Shown here: one piece after another, positions 18,175-26,949 of the stretch | Layout: every line of letters starts with the position of its first letter | How positions within the stretch are numbered: the first letter of the stretch is position 1 | DNA from: DATBVX01 sp963724625 | GTDB taxonomy: Bacteria > Pseudomonadota > Gammaproteobacteria > Steroidobacterales > Steroidobacteraceae | DNA: 64,000 bases | NCBI GenBank assembly: GCA_963724625.1 | Contig: CAVRVO010000017.1 | Location: 62,001-126,000 of the forward strand | Reading direction: 5' to 3' | Made by a program: the position numbers and the translations under genes | Notes under the pieces: model-generated | What the model was told of the DNA's origin: nothing | Databases searched by the model: none | The model's input: only the letters and a program-made list of their open reading frames with translations

Positions 18175-19533
18175 ATGAAGCTGATTGCACTACGCGCCGG
18201 CCTGGCGCTCGCCGCCCTGTTCGCCCTCACGACGGATGCGGCCACCACGGCGCCCATCGCCGACTCTCCCATCCCTTCGCTTGCGCCAATGGTCAAAAAG
18301 GTCGGGCCTACAGTCGTCAGCATCGCGACGCGCGGCACGATCAAGGATCGCGGCAATCCGCTGTTCGACGATCCGTTCTTCCGGCGCTTCTTCGACGTCC
18401 CACCGGATGCCGGGCCGCGTGAGCGTCCGTTCCGCAGTGCAGGTTCTGGTGTCGTGGTCGATGCGGCGAATGGCTACATCATCACGAATGCGCATGTCGT
18501 AGAGAACGCCACCGAGATCACGGTCACGGCACAGGATGATCACGAATACAAGGCAGAGGTGGTCGGGTCGGATGAGGGCTCGGATGTCGCGGTACTCAAG
18601 CTCAAGCAGGGCAAACTTCCCGCGATTGCGCTTGGCGATTCGAGCAAGCTCGAGGTCGGCGATTTCGTGGTGGCGATCGGCAACCCCTTCGGCCTGCAAC
18701 ACACAGTCACCTCTGGCATCGTCAGCGCACTCGGGCGCTCTGGCATCGCTGATCCCAACAGCAGTTACGAAGATTTCATCCAGACTGACGCGTCGATCAA
18801 TCCGGGTAACTCGGGCGGCGCACTGGTGAACCTGCGCGGCGAGCTGGTCGGCATCAATTCCGCAATACTTTCCCGTAGCGGCGGCAACATCGGTATCGGC
18901 TTCGCGATCCCGGTGAACATGGTTAAGAACGTGATGGATCAGCTGGTCAAGTACGGCGAGGTCAAGCGCGGACTGCTGGGCGTCAACATCTATACCTTGA
19001 CGCCCGACCTGGTGCAGGCGGTCGGCGCGCCAGCCGACACCCAGGGCGCGCTGGTCTCCCAGGTCGTCGATGGCTCAGCTGCCGACAAGGCCGGCATCAA
19101 GATCAACGACATCATCACCTCGATCAACGGCGAAGTGGTCAAGGGTGCGCCGGAATTGCGTCGCTCGATCGGCATGCTGCAGGTCGGCGACAAGGTCGAC
19201 ATCGGCCTGCTGCGCGATGGCAAGCCACGCAAGGTTACCGCGGTCATCGCAGAACGTACTGAATCCGAAGTCGCCTCCGCCACGGACATCCACCAGGGGC
19301 TCGAAGGCGCACAGCTCGGGGACGCCGACAATGCTGGTGGTGTCATCGTTCGCGCGATCGACGCTGGCAGCCCCGCCTCTCAGACCGGGTTGCGCCCCAA
19401 CGATTTGATCGTCGGAGTCAACCGTTCGCGTGTGGCAGACCTCAAGCAGCTGCGCGATGCGGCGAGTGGTTCGGCCTCGATAGTCCTGAACGTCAAGCGC
19501 GGCAACGCGATGCTCCTGATCCCGATTCGCTGA
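18175..19533 (+). CDS. Do/Deg-family periplasmic serine protease
   Basis: A 452-residue exported trypsin-like protease with two PDZ domains, close in length to DegQ. The signal peptide covers roughly residues 1-22. The catalytic triad is His107 (TNAHVV), Asp138 (GSDVAVL) and Ser213 (NPGNSGG). PDZ1 follows at about 265-355 and PDZ2 at about 370-450. The LA-loop (residues 55-85) is short and FF-rich, as in DegQ/MucD rather than DegP. It degrades or refolds misfolded envelope proteins and pairs functionally with the hsp20 gene just before it. Confidence 0.95.
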   Translation: MKLIALRAGLALAALFALTTDAATTAPIADSPIPSLAPMVKKVGPTVVSIATRGTIKDRGNPLFDDPFFRRFFDVPPDAGPRERPFRSAGSGVVVDAANGYIITNAHVVENATEITVTAQDDHEYKAEVVGSDEGSDVAVLKLKQGKLPAIALGDSSKLEVGDFVVAIGNPFGLQHTVTSGIVSALGRSGIADPNSSYEDFIQTDASINPGNSGGALVNLRGELVGINSAILSRSGGNIGIGFAIPVNMVKNVMDQLVKYGEVKRGLLGVNIYTLTPDLVQAVGAPADTQGALVSQVVDGSAADKAGIKINDIITSINGEVVKGAPELRRSIGMLQVGDKVDIGLLRDGKPRKVTAVIAERTESEVASATDIHQGLEGAQLGDADNAGGVIVRAIDAGSPASQTGLRPNDLIVGVNRSRVADLKQLRDAASGSASIVLNVKRGNAMLLIPIR

Positions 19534-19549
19534 GGCTCGCAATACCCAA

Positions 19550-19569
19550 GGCCCCTCCAACGAGGGGCC
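19550..19569 (+). terminator. Hairpin after the Deg-family protease gene
   Basis: GGCCCCT-CCAACG-AGGGGCC forms a 7-bp GC stem 16 bases after the stop, followed by a weak ATGCTCATTT tail. Probable but not a canonical terminator. Confidence 0.5.
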
Positions 19570-19628
19570 ATGCTCATTTGAGGCTGAAGCCCCGCTCACC
19601 CACCTATAATCATCGCGGAGCTTTGCCA

Positions 19629-20600
19629 GTGGCGACGAAACCAGCACGGATCTGCGTATTAGGTGGCACCGGCTTCGTCGGCGGGCGCCTCGTGACGCGG
19701 CTCGTCAGCGAAGGACACCGGGTCAAGGTACTCACACGCAACCGCGAAGTGCACCGCGACCTGCTGGTGCTACCGGACATCGATCTGGTCAATGCCGATG
19801 TGCACGACGCAGGCCAGCTCGCGGCGCACTTCGGCGGCTTCGAGACCGTCATCAACCTGGTCGGCATTCTCAATGAACGCGGTCGAAGTGGCACTGGGTT
19901 TCAGCGCGTTCATACCGAGCTGGCCGGAAAGGTCGTGGGCGCTTGTCGGTCGGCCAGCGTGCAGCGGCTGCTGCACATGAGCTCACTCGGCGCAGACGCC
20001 GATCGCGCTCCGAGCCACTACCTGCGTTCCAAGGGCGCCGCCGAGGCAGTCGTTCGTAAGGGGTGCGAAGGTGTCATCGATTACGCGATTTTCCGGCCAT
20101 CGGTAATCTTTGGGCCGGGCGATTCCTTTACCAATCGATTTGCGCGACTCCTGCGTCGCGTGCCGGCCGCCCTGCCGCTCGCCCGGAGCAAGGCACGTTT
20201 TGCGCCGGTGTACGTGGGAGACGTGGTCGAAGCGATGGCGCAGGCGATCCAGGCCCATGTCATCGGCGGCAAGACGTACGAGTTGTGCGGCCCCGGCGTC
20301 TACACGCTCGGCGAGATCGTGCGCTTCATCGCCGGCACGCTCGGACTCAGGCGCTGGGTCCTCGGCCTGCCCGATTTTTTTGGCCGCTTGCAGGCGCTGA
20401 TCATGGACTTCGTGCCCGGCAAACCTTTCTCTACCGACAACTATCGCTCGCTGCTGGTGGACAGCGTCTGCCGCCAGGATGGCTTCGCGGAGCTTGGAAT
20501 CGTCGCGCACCCGATGGAGGCGATAGTGCGGCAGTATCTTGGTTCCCAGTCCGCTCACGGCCTGCTCGACACGTATCGCCATCACGCCAGCCGGCGCTAA
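19629..20600 (+). CDS. NDUFA9-like NAD(P)-binding SDR protein
   Basis: A 323-residue extended/atypical short-chain dehydrogenase-fold protein. The N-terminal nucleotide motif GGTGFVGG begins nine residues in, and LGADADRAPSHYLRSKGAAE carries the YxxxK pair. The sequence follows the complex-I NDUFA9/YfcH-like subfamily, often involved in ubiquinone or membrane-lipid metabolism. GTG 19629 with CGGAG upstream gives the dinucleotide fold its usual short N-terminus. It stands alone between the protease and the convergent aminopeptidase. The exact reaction is not known. Confidence 0.85.
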   Translation: MATKPARICVLGGTGFVGGRLVTRLVSEGHRVKVLTRNREVHRDLLVLPDIDLVNADVHDAGQLAAHFGGFETVINLVGILNERGRSGTGFQRVHTELAGKVVGACRSASVQRLLHMSSLGADADRAPSHYLRSKGAAEAVVRKGCEGVIDYAIFRPSVIFGPGDSFTNRFARLLRRVPAALPLARSKARFAPVYVGDVVEAMAQAIQAHVIGGKTYELCGPGVYTLGEIVRFIAGTLGLRRWVLGLPDFFGRLQALIMDFVPGKPFSTDNYRSLLVDSVCRQDGFAELGIVAHPMEAIVRQYLGSQSAHGLLDTYRHHASRR

Positions 20601-20610
20601 AGGGTACGGT

Positions 20611-21669
20611 TCAGTCCTTTACTGGAAGCGGCGGGGATTGCTTCGCACAGACGCTCTGATGCCGCGCGGTCTCGTCTTCGCGCGCGAGGCTTTTCACGCG
20701 CTGAAAGAAAGTTGGCAGGTCGTTGCCGGCCTCGACCAGCACGCGCTGCAGACCGGGCACGCACTCCTCGTACGCAGCCACCGAAACCAGATACGCGTTG
20801 TTGAAGTCCTGGCCGATGCGTGAGTCAGGGGATCCATGCCGCCATGCTGCCAATAGTTCACCGTATTCGTGAGCGATGCGCTCGAGCTCGACGCGCTTGC
20901 GTTCACGCATCGTGCTGGCGTCGACCCCGCTCGCGTACAGCGCCTTCAACCGGTCGCGGCCCGCATTCAGCACACGCGCCAGCTCAACATGACGTTGGCG
21001 CTCGGTCTTGAACGCGACCAGTTCCGGTTCGCGCCCGTGAGCTGCCAGCCAACGATGCACGCCCTCCACCTCCACCACCGAGGCAAACGCCTCGTTGAAC
21101 GAGGAATCCCCCGGCACATACACCAGCTGGTGCGTCAGCTCGTGGAAAATGATGGCGGCCAGGCGCACGTCACTCCAGCCGATCATGGTATTGAGCACCG
21201 GATCGTCGAAATGGCCGAGCGTTGAGTACGCCGGCACGCCTCCCACGTAGACGTCATTGCCAGCAGCGTGCAGCCGCTCAGCAAACGCCCGCGCTTTCGC
21301 TTCGGAGAAATAGCCGCGATACACCACACATCCCGCGACCGGAAAGCACCAGCGCTTGGGTTGCACGGAAAACTCCGGCGCCGCAAAAACGTTCCACACC
21401 ACGAACGGCCGGCCGACGTCCGCGTAACTGCGATAGCTGCCGTTATCAGGCAATCCCAGCTCGCGTACCGCGAACTCGCGGATCTCGAGCACTTGCTGCA
21501 AGCGTGACCTGAGCTCGGGTGTCGTCGCCGGATTCGCGATCACGGTCGAGATGGGTTGGCGCTTCGACATGAGATCCATCTGACCGTTGGCGCTCTGGAT
21601 CAGATAACAACCACCGAGCTGCAGACAGCAGGCCAGGGTCGCGAACAGCGGCGGCGAAGGTCGATTCAT
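20611..21669 (-). CDS. Putative aminopeptidase (PF10023-type zinc metallopeptidase), lipoprotein
   Basis: A 352-residue protein with a lipoprotein-like signal ending LQLGGC. A gluzincin motif HELTHQ lies near residue 179, followed by NEAFASVVE providing the third ligand. It matches the putative-aminopeptidase family of proteobacteria with a conserved GGVPAYSTLGHFDDP region. No biochemical function is established for the family as far as I know. The gene is convergent with the NDUFA9-like gene (10 bases) and its start abuts the MITE-like element. Confidence 0.85.
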   Translation of the reverse strand: MNRPSPPLFATLACCLQLGGCYLIQSANGQMDLMSKRQPISTVIANPATTPELRSRLQQVLEIREFAVRELGLPDNGSYRSYADVGRPFVVWNVFAAPEFSVQPKRWCFPVAGCVVYRGYFSEAKARAFAERLHAAGNDVYVGGVPAYSTLGHFDDPVLNTMIGWSDVRLAAIIFHELTHQLVYVPGDSSFNEAFASVVEVEGVHRWLAAHGREPELVAFKTERQRHVELARVLNAGRDRLKALYASGVDASTMRERKRVELERIAHEYGELLAAWRHGSPDSRIGQDFNNAYLVSVAAYEECVPGLQRVLVEAGNDLPTFFQRVKSLAREDETARHQSVCAKQSPPLPVKD

Positions 21670-21941
21670 CTAGGGAAGCTCTACACAGGTATCACGAGGC
21701 GCGTTGCGCCGCCAACGGTGCAGATGCTAGGCGCAGCGCGCAGGCAATGGTCGCTTCCATTGGCAAGCGCTGCAACGACGCAGCTGCCCGTTCGCGACGC
21801 AACCCGGACGGGACCGTCCTCGGCAAGCTTCTGGCGTCGTTGCGAGTCTTGTCGATATCGACATATCGGCTGCGCCTCGCGTCTAGCCAGAAGCTGCGGA
21901 GGCACGGTCGCGCCCGTGATACCTGTGCAGAGCTTCCCTAG
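21670..21941. mobile_element. MITE-like element with 27-bp inverted ends
   Basis: Bases 21670-21696 and 21915-21941 are inverted copies with one mismatch in 27. The outermost four bases are CTAG on both sides. Because CTAG is palindromic it can be read as a target duplication around a 264-bp element with 23-bp terminal inverted repeats beginning GGGAAGCTCT. CTAG target duplications suit the IS5 group. The inside has no gene, so a transposase supplied elsewhere would be needed. It fills the whole divergent promoter space between the aminopeptidase and cca. Confidence 0.75.
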
Positions 21942-21954
21942 GTAAGCTATCCGC

Positions 21955-23172
21955 ATGGAAGTGTATCTGGTCGGCGGTGCAGTCCGGGATGAGTTGCTCG
22001 GTCGCGCAGTGAAGGAGCGCGACTGGGTGGTCGTCGGCGCTACCGCGGAGGAATTGCAACGCCAGGGAATGCAGCAGGTGGGGCGCGACTTTCCTGTATT
22101 CCTGCATCCCGAGACCCACGAGGAGTACGCACTCGCGCGCACCGAGCGCAAGACCGGTGCGGGCTACTACGGATTCAGCACCGACAGCTCGCCGGCCGTG
22201 AGCCTCGAGCAGGATCTCGCACGCCGCGATCTGACCATCAACGCAATGGCGCGTGCCACCGACGGGCGACTCATCGACCCTTATGGCGGCCAGCGGGATC
22301 TCGAAGCGCGGCAACTGCGCCACGTTTCGCCCGCCTTTGCCGAAGATCCGCTACGTGTGCTGCGCGTGGCGCGTTTCGCCGCACGTTTCGCCGCACTGAA
22401 TTTTCGCGTCGCCGACGACACCCTCGCCTTGATGCGTCAGATGAGCAGCAGCGGCGAACTGGCGGAACTGGTGGCGGAACGTGTGTGGCAGGAGACGCGG
22501 CGCGCACTTGAAGAAGAATCGCCGCAGGTTTTCTTCGCGGTGCTGCGCGATTGCGGCGCACTCGCACAGGTATTTCCGGAGCTCGAGGCCCTGTTCGGTG
22601 TGCCACAGCCTGAGCAGTGGCATCCGGAAATCGACACCGGGGTACACACGCTTATGGTCGTAAAGATGGCGGCCTCGCTTTCGCCGCTTGCAACCGTGCG
22701 TTTCGCGGCGCTGGTTCACGATCTGGGCAAGGCCGACACGCCGCGCGCGAAATGGCCACGCCACGCCGGTCACGAGGTGCAGAGCGTGCAGCGCGTGCAG
22801 CAGCTGTGCGCCAGGTTTCGAATCCCGAACGACTATCGTGATCTCGCGGTGCTGGTCGCACGTCATCACGGGGTAGTGCATCGGGCGTTCGAGCTGCGAG
22901 CCGCGACGGTGCTGGACCTGCTCGCGCACACGGATGCTCTGCGCCGGCCCGAGCGTTTCGAACAGTTCCTGCTCGCCTGCGAGGCGGATGCACGCGGACG
23001 TAAGGGACTCGAACAGCGCGCGTATCCCCAGGGTGTTTGGTTGCGAGAGGCCCTCACGGCTGCACGCGCTGTTTCGCCCGATGCAGCCGAGCTTCAGGCC
23101 GGGGGCGCCGAGATCGCAGTGGGTTTGCGCCGCCGGCGCGTCGAAGCGATTGCCGCGCTCAAGCGGCAATGA
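21955..23172 (+). CDS. cca: CCA-adding tRNA nucleotidyltransferase with HD domain
   Basis: A 405-residue multifunctional enzyme nearly collinear with E. coli Cca (412 residues). The N-terminal nucleotidyltransferase head has LVGGAVRDELLG and the conserved RRDLTINAMA and EDPLRVLRVARFAARF motifs. The C-terminal HD phosphohydrolase has HDLGKADTP. It adds or repairs the 3' CCA of tRNAs. The single tRNA in this window lacks an encoded CCA, so this enzyme is needed for it. Its start codon is only 13 bases from the MITE-like element. Confidence 0.97.
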   Translation: MEVYLVGGAVRDELLGRAVKERDWVVVGATAEELQRQGMQQVGRDFPVFLHPETHEEYALARTERKTGAGYYGFSTDSSPAVSLEQDLARRDLTINAMARATDGRLIDPYGGQRDLEARQLRHVSPAFAEDPLRVLRVARFAARFAALNFRVADDTLALMRQMSSSGELAELVAERVWQETRRALEEESPQVFFAVLRDCGALAQVFPELEALFGVPQPEQWHPEIDTGVHTLMVVKMAASLSPLATVRFAALVHDLGKADTPRAKWPRHAGHEVQSVQRVQQLCARFRIPNDYRDLAVLVARHHGVVHRAFELRAATVLDLLAHTDALRRPERFEQFLLACEADARGRKGLEQRAYPQGVWLREALTAARAVSPDAAELQAGGAEIAVGLRRRRVEAIAALKRQ

Positions 23173-23179
23173 ATCTCGT

Positions 23180-24139
23180 CTAAGGAGTGCGTCCCAGGTA
23201 GGCGATCAATGTCAGCCCGCCGAACGCGACGCTGCCGTCAAGGTCACTGTCGCTCACGCCGATGCGCAACTCCAGGTCGAGCCGGTCGCTGAGCGGAAAG
23301 CTCATGGAGCCGATCACTGTGTCCGCCTCGAGCTGCGCGAACTCCTCTCGATCGTGATAGTAGTCGAGTCCATAGGTATTGAGGCCGGAGCGGTAACCGA
23401 CTGCCGCCCACAACGAGTAGTCGAGAAATCCGCTCTCCCGCGTCAGCTCGGAACCCACGAGCGCGGCGCCGGCGCGTAGCACGCGAGTTGCGATACGACG
23501 GAAGATTTCCCGCGAAATCGGTGGGAGATTGCCGGCTTGCGGAGGCAATGTGACTCCGGTGAGATCGCAGTCGGCGGTCGAATACTCATAATTGATTCCC
23601 GAGATCAGCCCGGTCCACGCCTTGCCGGTATGGCTCAACGCAAGGCCATAGGCGGTATTGTCGAGGCTGCACTTGCCGCTACCTGCGATCGGTACCAGCA
23701 CGTCACGAATCGGCACGACGGTATCGAAGCTGAATTCATCCAGATCCGAGTTGCGCGCCTCACCTCGCAAACTGATGCGCCAGCCCGCGTGCTTGTAATA
23801 GAAAGAGGTGCCAACCGTCGCTGAACTGAAAAGATCCTGCTGGTCCCACCAGCGCATATCCAGATTGAGTCCGACCTGGCCGAAGAAATGATCGAAGCCG
23901 AGGGTCGCTGCATCCGCTTTGAAGTGCTGCAGGTCGGTCGACGTGTCAGCCACCGCCGCCTGCACGATGAGCGACGTCGCCAGCGACGGCGCCCACATCA
24001 GCCCGACGTCAGCGCGATACCCGCCATCTTCGTCCGTGTCGCCACCAAGGCTCAGCAGCCATGCAGGCTCGCCAGCTGCGGCGGCCTGGGCGCTGAGCGC
24101 GAGCGCCAGCACCGCACAGAGAACTTTAGGCAAATACAT
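23180..24139 (-). CDS. Putative outer-membrane beta-barrel protein
   Basis: A 319-residue protein with a clear signal peptide (LCAVLALALSAQAAAAGE). The mature part shows repeated amphipathic strands with aromatic ends (LNLDMRWWDQQD, LDYSLWAAVGYRSG) and a terminal strand ending in Tyr-Leu, typical of small barrels. Two cysteines near the middle may form a disulfide. Its start overlaps the 3' end of uppP by 14 bases, so it is in the same transcript. No porin subfamily is recognised. Confidence 0.75.
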   Translation of the reverse strand: MYLPKVLCAVLALALSAQAAAAGEPAWLLSLGGDTDEDGGYRADVGLMWAPSLATSLIVQAAVADTSTDLQHFKADAATLGFDHFFGQVGLNLDMRWWDQQDLFSSATVGTSFYYKHAGWRISLRGEARNSDLDEFSFDTVVPIRDVLVPIAGSGKCSLDNTAYGLALSHTGKAWTGLISGINYEYSTADCDLTGVTLPPQAGNLPPISREIFRRIATRVLRAGAALVGSELTRESGFLDYSLWAAVGYRSGLNTYGLDYYHDREEFAQLEADTVIGSMSFPLSDRLDLELRIGVSDSDLDGSVAFGGLTLIAYLGRTP

Positions 24140-24923
24140 AGACGATCACGCCGGCCAGCAACAGCCGATAGATCGTGAACGGCAGCATGCCGATGCGCTG
24201 GATGAAGCGCAGCAGGAAATGAATGCAGAGAACCCCGCTGATACCGGCCACGACGATGCCGATGATCACCGGCTGCCAGTCGATCGGCGTCGCGGCGCGA
24301 AACATCTTGAGCGTCTCGTAGGCACCAGCCATGGCGGTACCTGGCACCGCGAGCAGGAAGGAATAGCGTGCGGCTGCTTCGCGGGTGAGGCCGACGCCGA
24401 GGCCGGCGGTCATCGTGATACCGGAGCGGGAGGTTCCGGGCACCAGCGCCATCGCCTGTGCGATGCCGATCAGTGCCGCGTCACGCCAGCTCACTGAATA
24501 CTCATCGCGTTGCCTGCGCCCGAGCCGGTCCGCAATCCATAAGAGGATGCCAAAAGTTGCGAGAGTCGTTGCGACCAATAGCGGACTGCGAAAGTGCGTC
24601 TCGATGTAGTCGTTGAACAGAAGCCCCACCACGGCTACCGGGATCGTGCCCAGCAACACCGCCCACGCCAGGTGCCCGTCGCGGCTGTGTTGACCGCGAG
24701 TCGCCGATGCAATCCACGCGCGTGCCATGGCCGCGAGCTGTTCCCGGAAGTAGAAGACGACCGCAGCCAGCGTGCCGATGTGCATGGCCGCATCGAACGC
24801 CAGGCCTTGATCCGGCCAGCCCAGAAAGCGGGGCACCAGGATCAAATGCCCGGAACTGGAAATGGGCAGGAACTCGGTGATGCCCTGGATAATCGCCAGA
24901 ACGATGGCGTGAAGTGGTGTCAT
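24126..24923 (-). CDS. uppP: Undecaprenyl-diphosphatase UppP (BacA)
   Basis: A 265-residue polytopic membrane protein. The two active-site motifs of the BacA family are present: GITEFLPISSSGHL near the N-terminus and PGTSRSG in the second half. It dephosphorylates undecaprenyl diphosphate to recycle the lipid carrier of peptidoglycan and polysaccharide synthesis. Eight transmembrane helices are predicted from the hydrophobic spacing. It lies between midA-like and the outer-membrane protein gene. Confidence 0.96.
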   Translation of the reverse strand: MTPLHAIVLAIIQGITEFLPISSSGHLILVPRFLGWPDQGLAFDAAMHIGTLAAVVFYFREQLAAMARAWIASATRGQHSRDGHLAWAVLLGTIPVAVVGLLFNDYIETHFRSPLLVATTLATFGILLWIADRLGRRQRDEYSVSWRDAALIGIAQAMALVPGTSRSGITMTAGLGVGLTREAAARYSFLLAVPGTAMAGAYETLKMFRAATPIDWQPVIIGIVVAGISGVLCIHFLLRFIQRIGMLPFTIYRLLLAGVIVYVFA

Positions 24924-24954
24924 GTCTTGCTTACTGAGCTCTTTGAACCGAGGG

Positions 24955-26124
24955 TCATAACGATGCTGCCAGGTCGCGGATCGCGAATCCTTTCAAGGGC
25001 TGGCTCACGCCGCGTGTCAGCCCGATGACCTTGAAGCGCTCTCCCATCTCGCCCGGCAGAGTCAATAGCATCGCCTGCCTCGCGAGGCTCAGGCGCTCGA
25101 CCAGCTCACGTTCGCCGGCGGCTTTGAGGTGTTGTTCGATGCCGAGCCCCATCAGGAAGTGAGCCTGGGTCGTAAAGCCGGCCACGGTCAGACCCGCCTC
25201 GCTGGCGGTTTCTGCGACCGCCGTGAAGTCGACCCAGGCGCCGATGTCCTGCAGTCCCACGTAGATAAACGGATCAGAATGAAACCGTTGACGGAAGTGA
25301 CAAAGAAGAGTGCCGTCGCGGCGCTCCTGCCGGTAGTACTGGCGGCGCGGCAGGCCGTAGTCGATGAGCAGCATCAGACCGTTCTCAAGCACGCCAGCCA
25401 GTGAGCGCAGCCAGGGATCGAGCCGCAGGTTGATCTCGGAGGTATACCCTTCCGCGAATGAGCTACCGATCTGCGCCTCGATTTCCCGAACCTTGTGCTC
25501 GAGCGGTGGCGTTGCCGGCGCTTCCGACCAGTCGAGTCGGTCCTGCTGCCAGCTGACACCGAGCGCTTTGAGGCGACCCGAACGAATGCGGAAGCGATCT
25601 ACCGGCAAGGCGTCGAGCACTTCATTGGCCACAATCACTCCCCGGACCGCCGCGGGGAGCTCATCGAGCCAGCTCACGCGCGCCAGGTGCCGGGCTGCGC
25701 GTGCCGTCAGAGTCGCGAGCTGGCGTTCGCGCAGATCGGCGCTGACCTCGAGGATCTGATAGTGACGCGGAAGCTGATTGAGTGTTCCCAGCTCGTTCAA
25801 CACTTCGGCGGCCATCATTCCGGAGCCAGCTCCGACTTCGAGGATGTCACCGCCGCCCGATGCCGACAGCAATTCAGCGCACTGCGTCGCGATGCAGCGG
25901 CTGAACAAGGGCGAGAGTTCCGGAGCGGTGACGAAATCGCCGTTGCTGCCAAACTTGTGGGCGCCGGCTGTGTAGTAGCCGAGGCCGGGCGCGTAGAGCG
26001 CCAGCTCCATGAAACGAGCAAAGCTGATCCAGCCGCCGTGCTGTTCGATGTCGGCGCGAATCGCAGCGACGAGCCGCTCGCTGTGCGCTTGTTGCTCGGG
26101 TGTGAGCGCGGCAATGTCATTCAT
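24955..26124 (-). CDS. SAM-dependent methyltransferase, MidA/NDUFAF7 family
   Basis: A 389-residue class I methyltransferase with the SAM motif EVGAGSG and a conserved substrate loop GYYTAGAHKFGSNGDFVTAPE. The mitochondrial homologue NDUFAF7 dimethylates an arginine of complex I subunit NDUFS2; bacterial substrates are unproven. The ATG at 26124 starts the protein at MNDIAALTPE; the longer frame upstream is not protein-like. It is divergent from the pteridine reductase and 31 bases upstream of uppP. Confidence 0.9.
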   Translation of the reverse strand: MNDIAALTPEQQAHSERLVAAIRADIEQHGGWISFARFMELALYAPGLGYYTAGAHKFGSNGDFVTAPELSPLFSRCIATQCAELLSASGGGDILEVGAGSGMMAAEVLNELGTLNQLPRHYQILEVSADLRERQLATLTARAARHLARVSWLDELPAAVRGVIVANEVLDALPVDRFRIRSGRLKALGVSWQQDRLDWSEAPATPPLEHKVREIEAQIGSSFAEGYTSEINLRLDPWLRSLAGVLENGLMLLIDYGLPRRQYYRQERRDGTLLCHFRQRFHSDPFIYVGLQDIGAWVDFTAVAETASEAGLTVAGFTTQAHFLMGLGIEQHLKAAGERELVERLSLARQAMLLTLPGEMGERFKVIGLTRGVSQPLKGFAIRDLAASL

Positions 26125-26196
26125 GGTCACGCGCGACACTCCGGATGATCTCCGGTATGGTTGGGACTGGTTTGAATCCGTGCCCGGCGCACCCGC

Positions 26197-26949
26197 ATGA
26201 ATCCCGCTGCGCAACTGTCAGGTAAAACCGTGCTGGTCACGGGCGCTGCACGTCGCATTGGGGCCGCAATTGCACAAGCGATGCATGCAGCGGGGGCCAA
26301 TGTCGTAATTCACCATCGGGGCTCTGCCAGTGCGGCGGCGACGCTGGCCCGCGATCTCAACCAGCGACGCACGGGCTCCGCGCTGACACTGCATGCCGAC
26401 CTCGCCGATCTCGCCTCCATCCCCCGCGTCGTCGAGCAGACCGTGGCGCACTTCGGACGGCTCGATGTACTGGTCAACAACGCTTCGAGTTTCTACCCGA
26501 CACCCGTGGGTGAGATCACGCCGCGGCAGTGGGACGATCTCATCGGCAGCAACCTGAGGGCGCCGCTGTTCCTCTCGCAGGCCGCCGCGCCCGAACTCAA
26601 ACGCAATCAGGGTCTCATTCTCAATCTGATCGACATCCACGCGTTGCGTCCTTTGCGTCGTCATACCGTCTACTCAGTGGCGAAGGCGGGGCTCGCGACC
26701 TTGACCCGCTCGCTGGCGCGTGAGCTCGCGCCTGAGGTGCGAGTGAACGGCATCGCGCCAGGCCCGGTGTTGTGGCCGGAGGCGGATCTGGAGCCCGAAT
26801 TGAAGCAGGAAATCATGGAACGCACCGCGCTCAAACGCATGGGTACTCCGGACGATGTGGCGCGTGCGGCAGTGTTTTTTGCCCAGGATGCCCCGTATGT
26901 CACCGGCCAGATTCTGGCGGTCGATGGTGGCCGGAGTGTGGGATGGTGA
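26197..26949 (+). CDS. Pteridine reductase (SDR family)
   Basis: A 250-residue classical SDR with the TGAARRIG motif (TGX3RXG), which marks pteridine reductases instead of the usual TGXXXGXG. NNAS and the catalytic YxxxK (YSVAK) follow. It reduces dihydropterins or dihydrofolate to the tetrahydro form with NADPH. The convergent neighbour is the FolB-FolK fusion, and their coding regions overlap by 50 bases tail to tail, which places both in pterin/folate metabolism. Confidence 0.9.
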   Translation: MNPAAQLSGKTVLVTGAARRIGAAIAQAMHAAGANVVIHHRGSASAAATLARDLNQRRTGSALTLHADLADLASIPRVVEQTVAHFGRLDVLVNNASSFYPTPVGEITPRQWDDLIGSNLRAPLFLSQAAAPELKRNQGLILNLIDIHALRPLRRHTVYSVAKAGLATLTRSLARELAPEVRVNGIAPGPVLWPEADLEPELKQEIMERTALKRMGTPDDVARAAVFFAQDAPYVTGQILAVDGGRSVGW

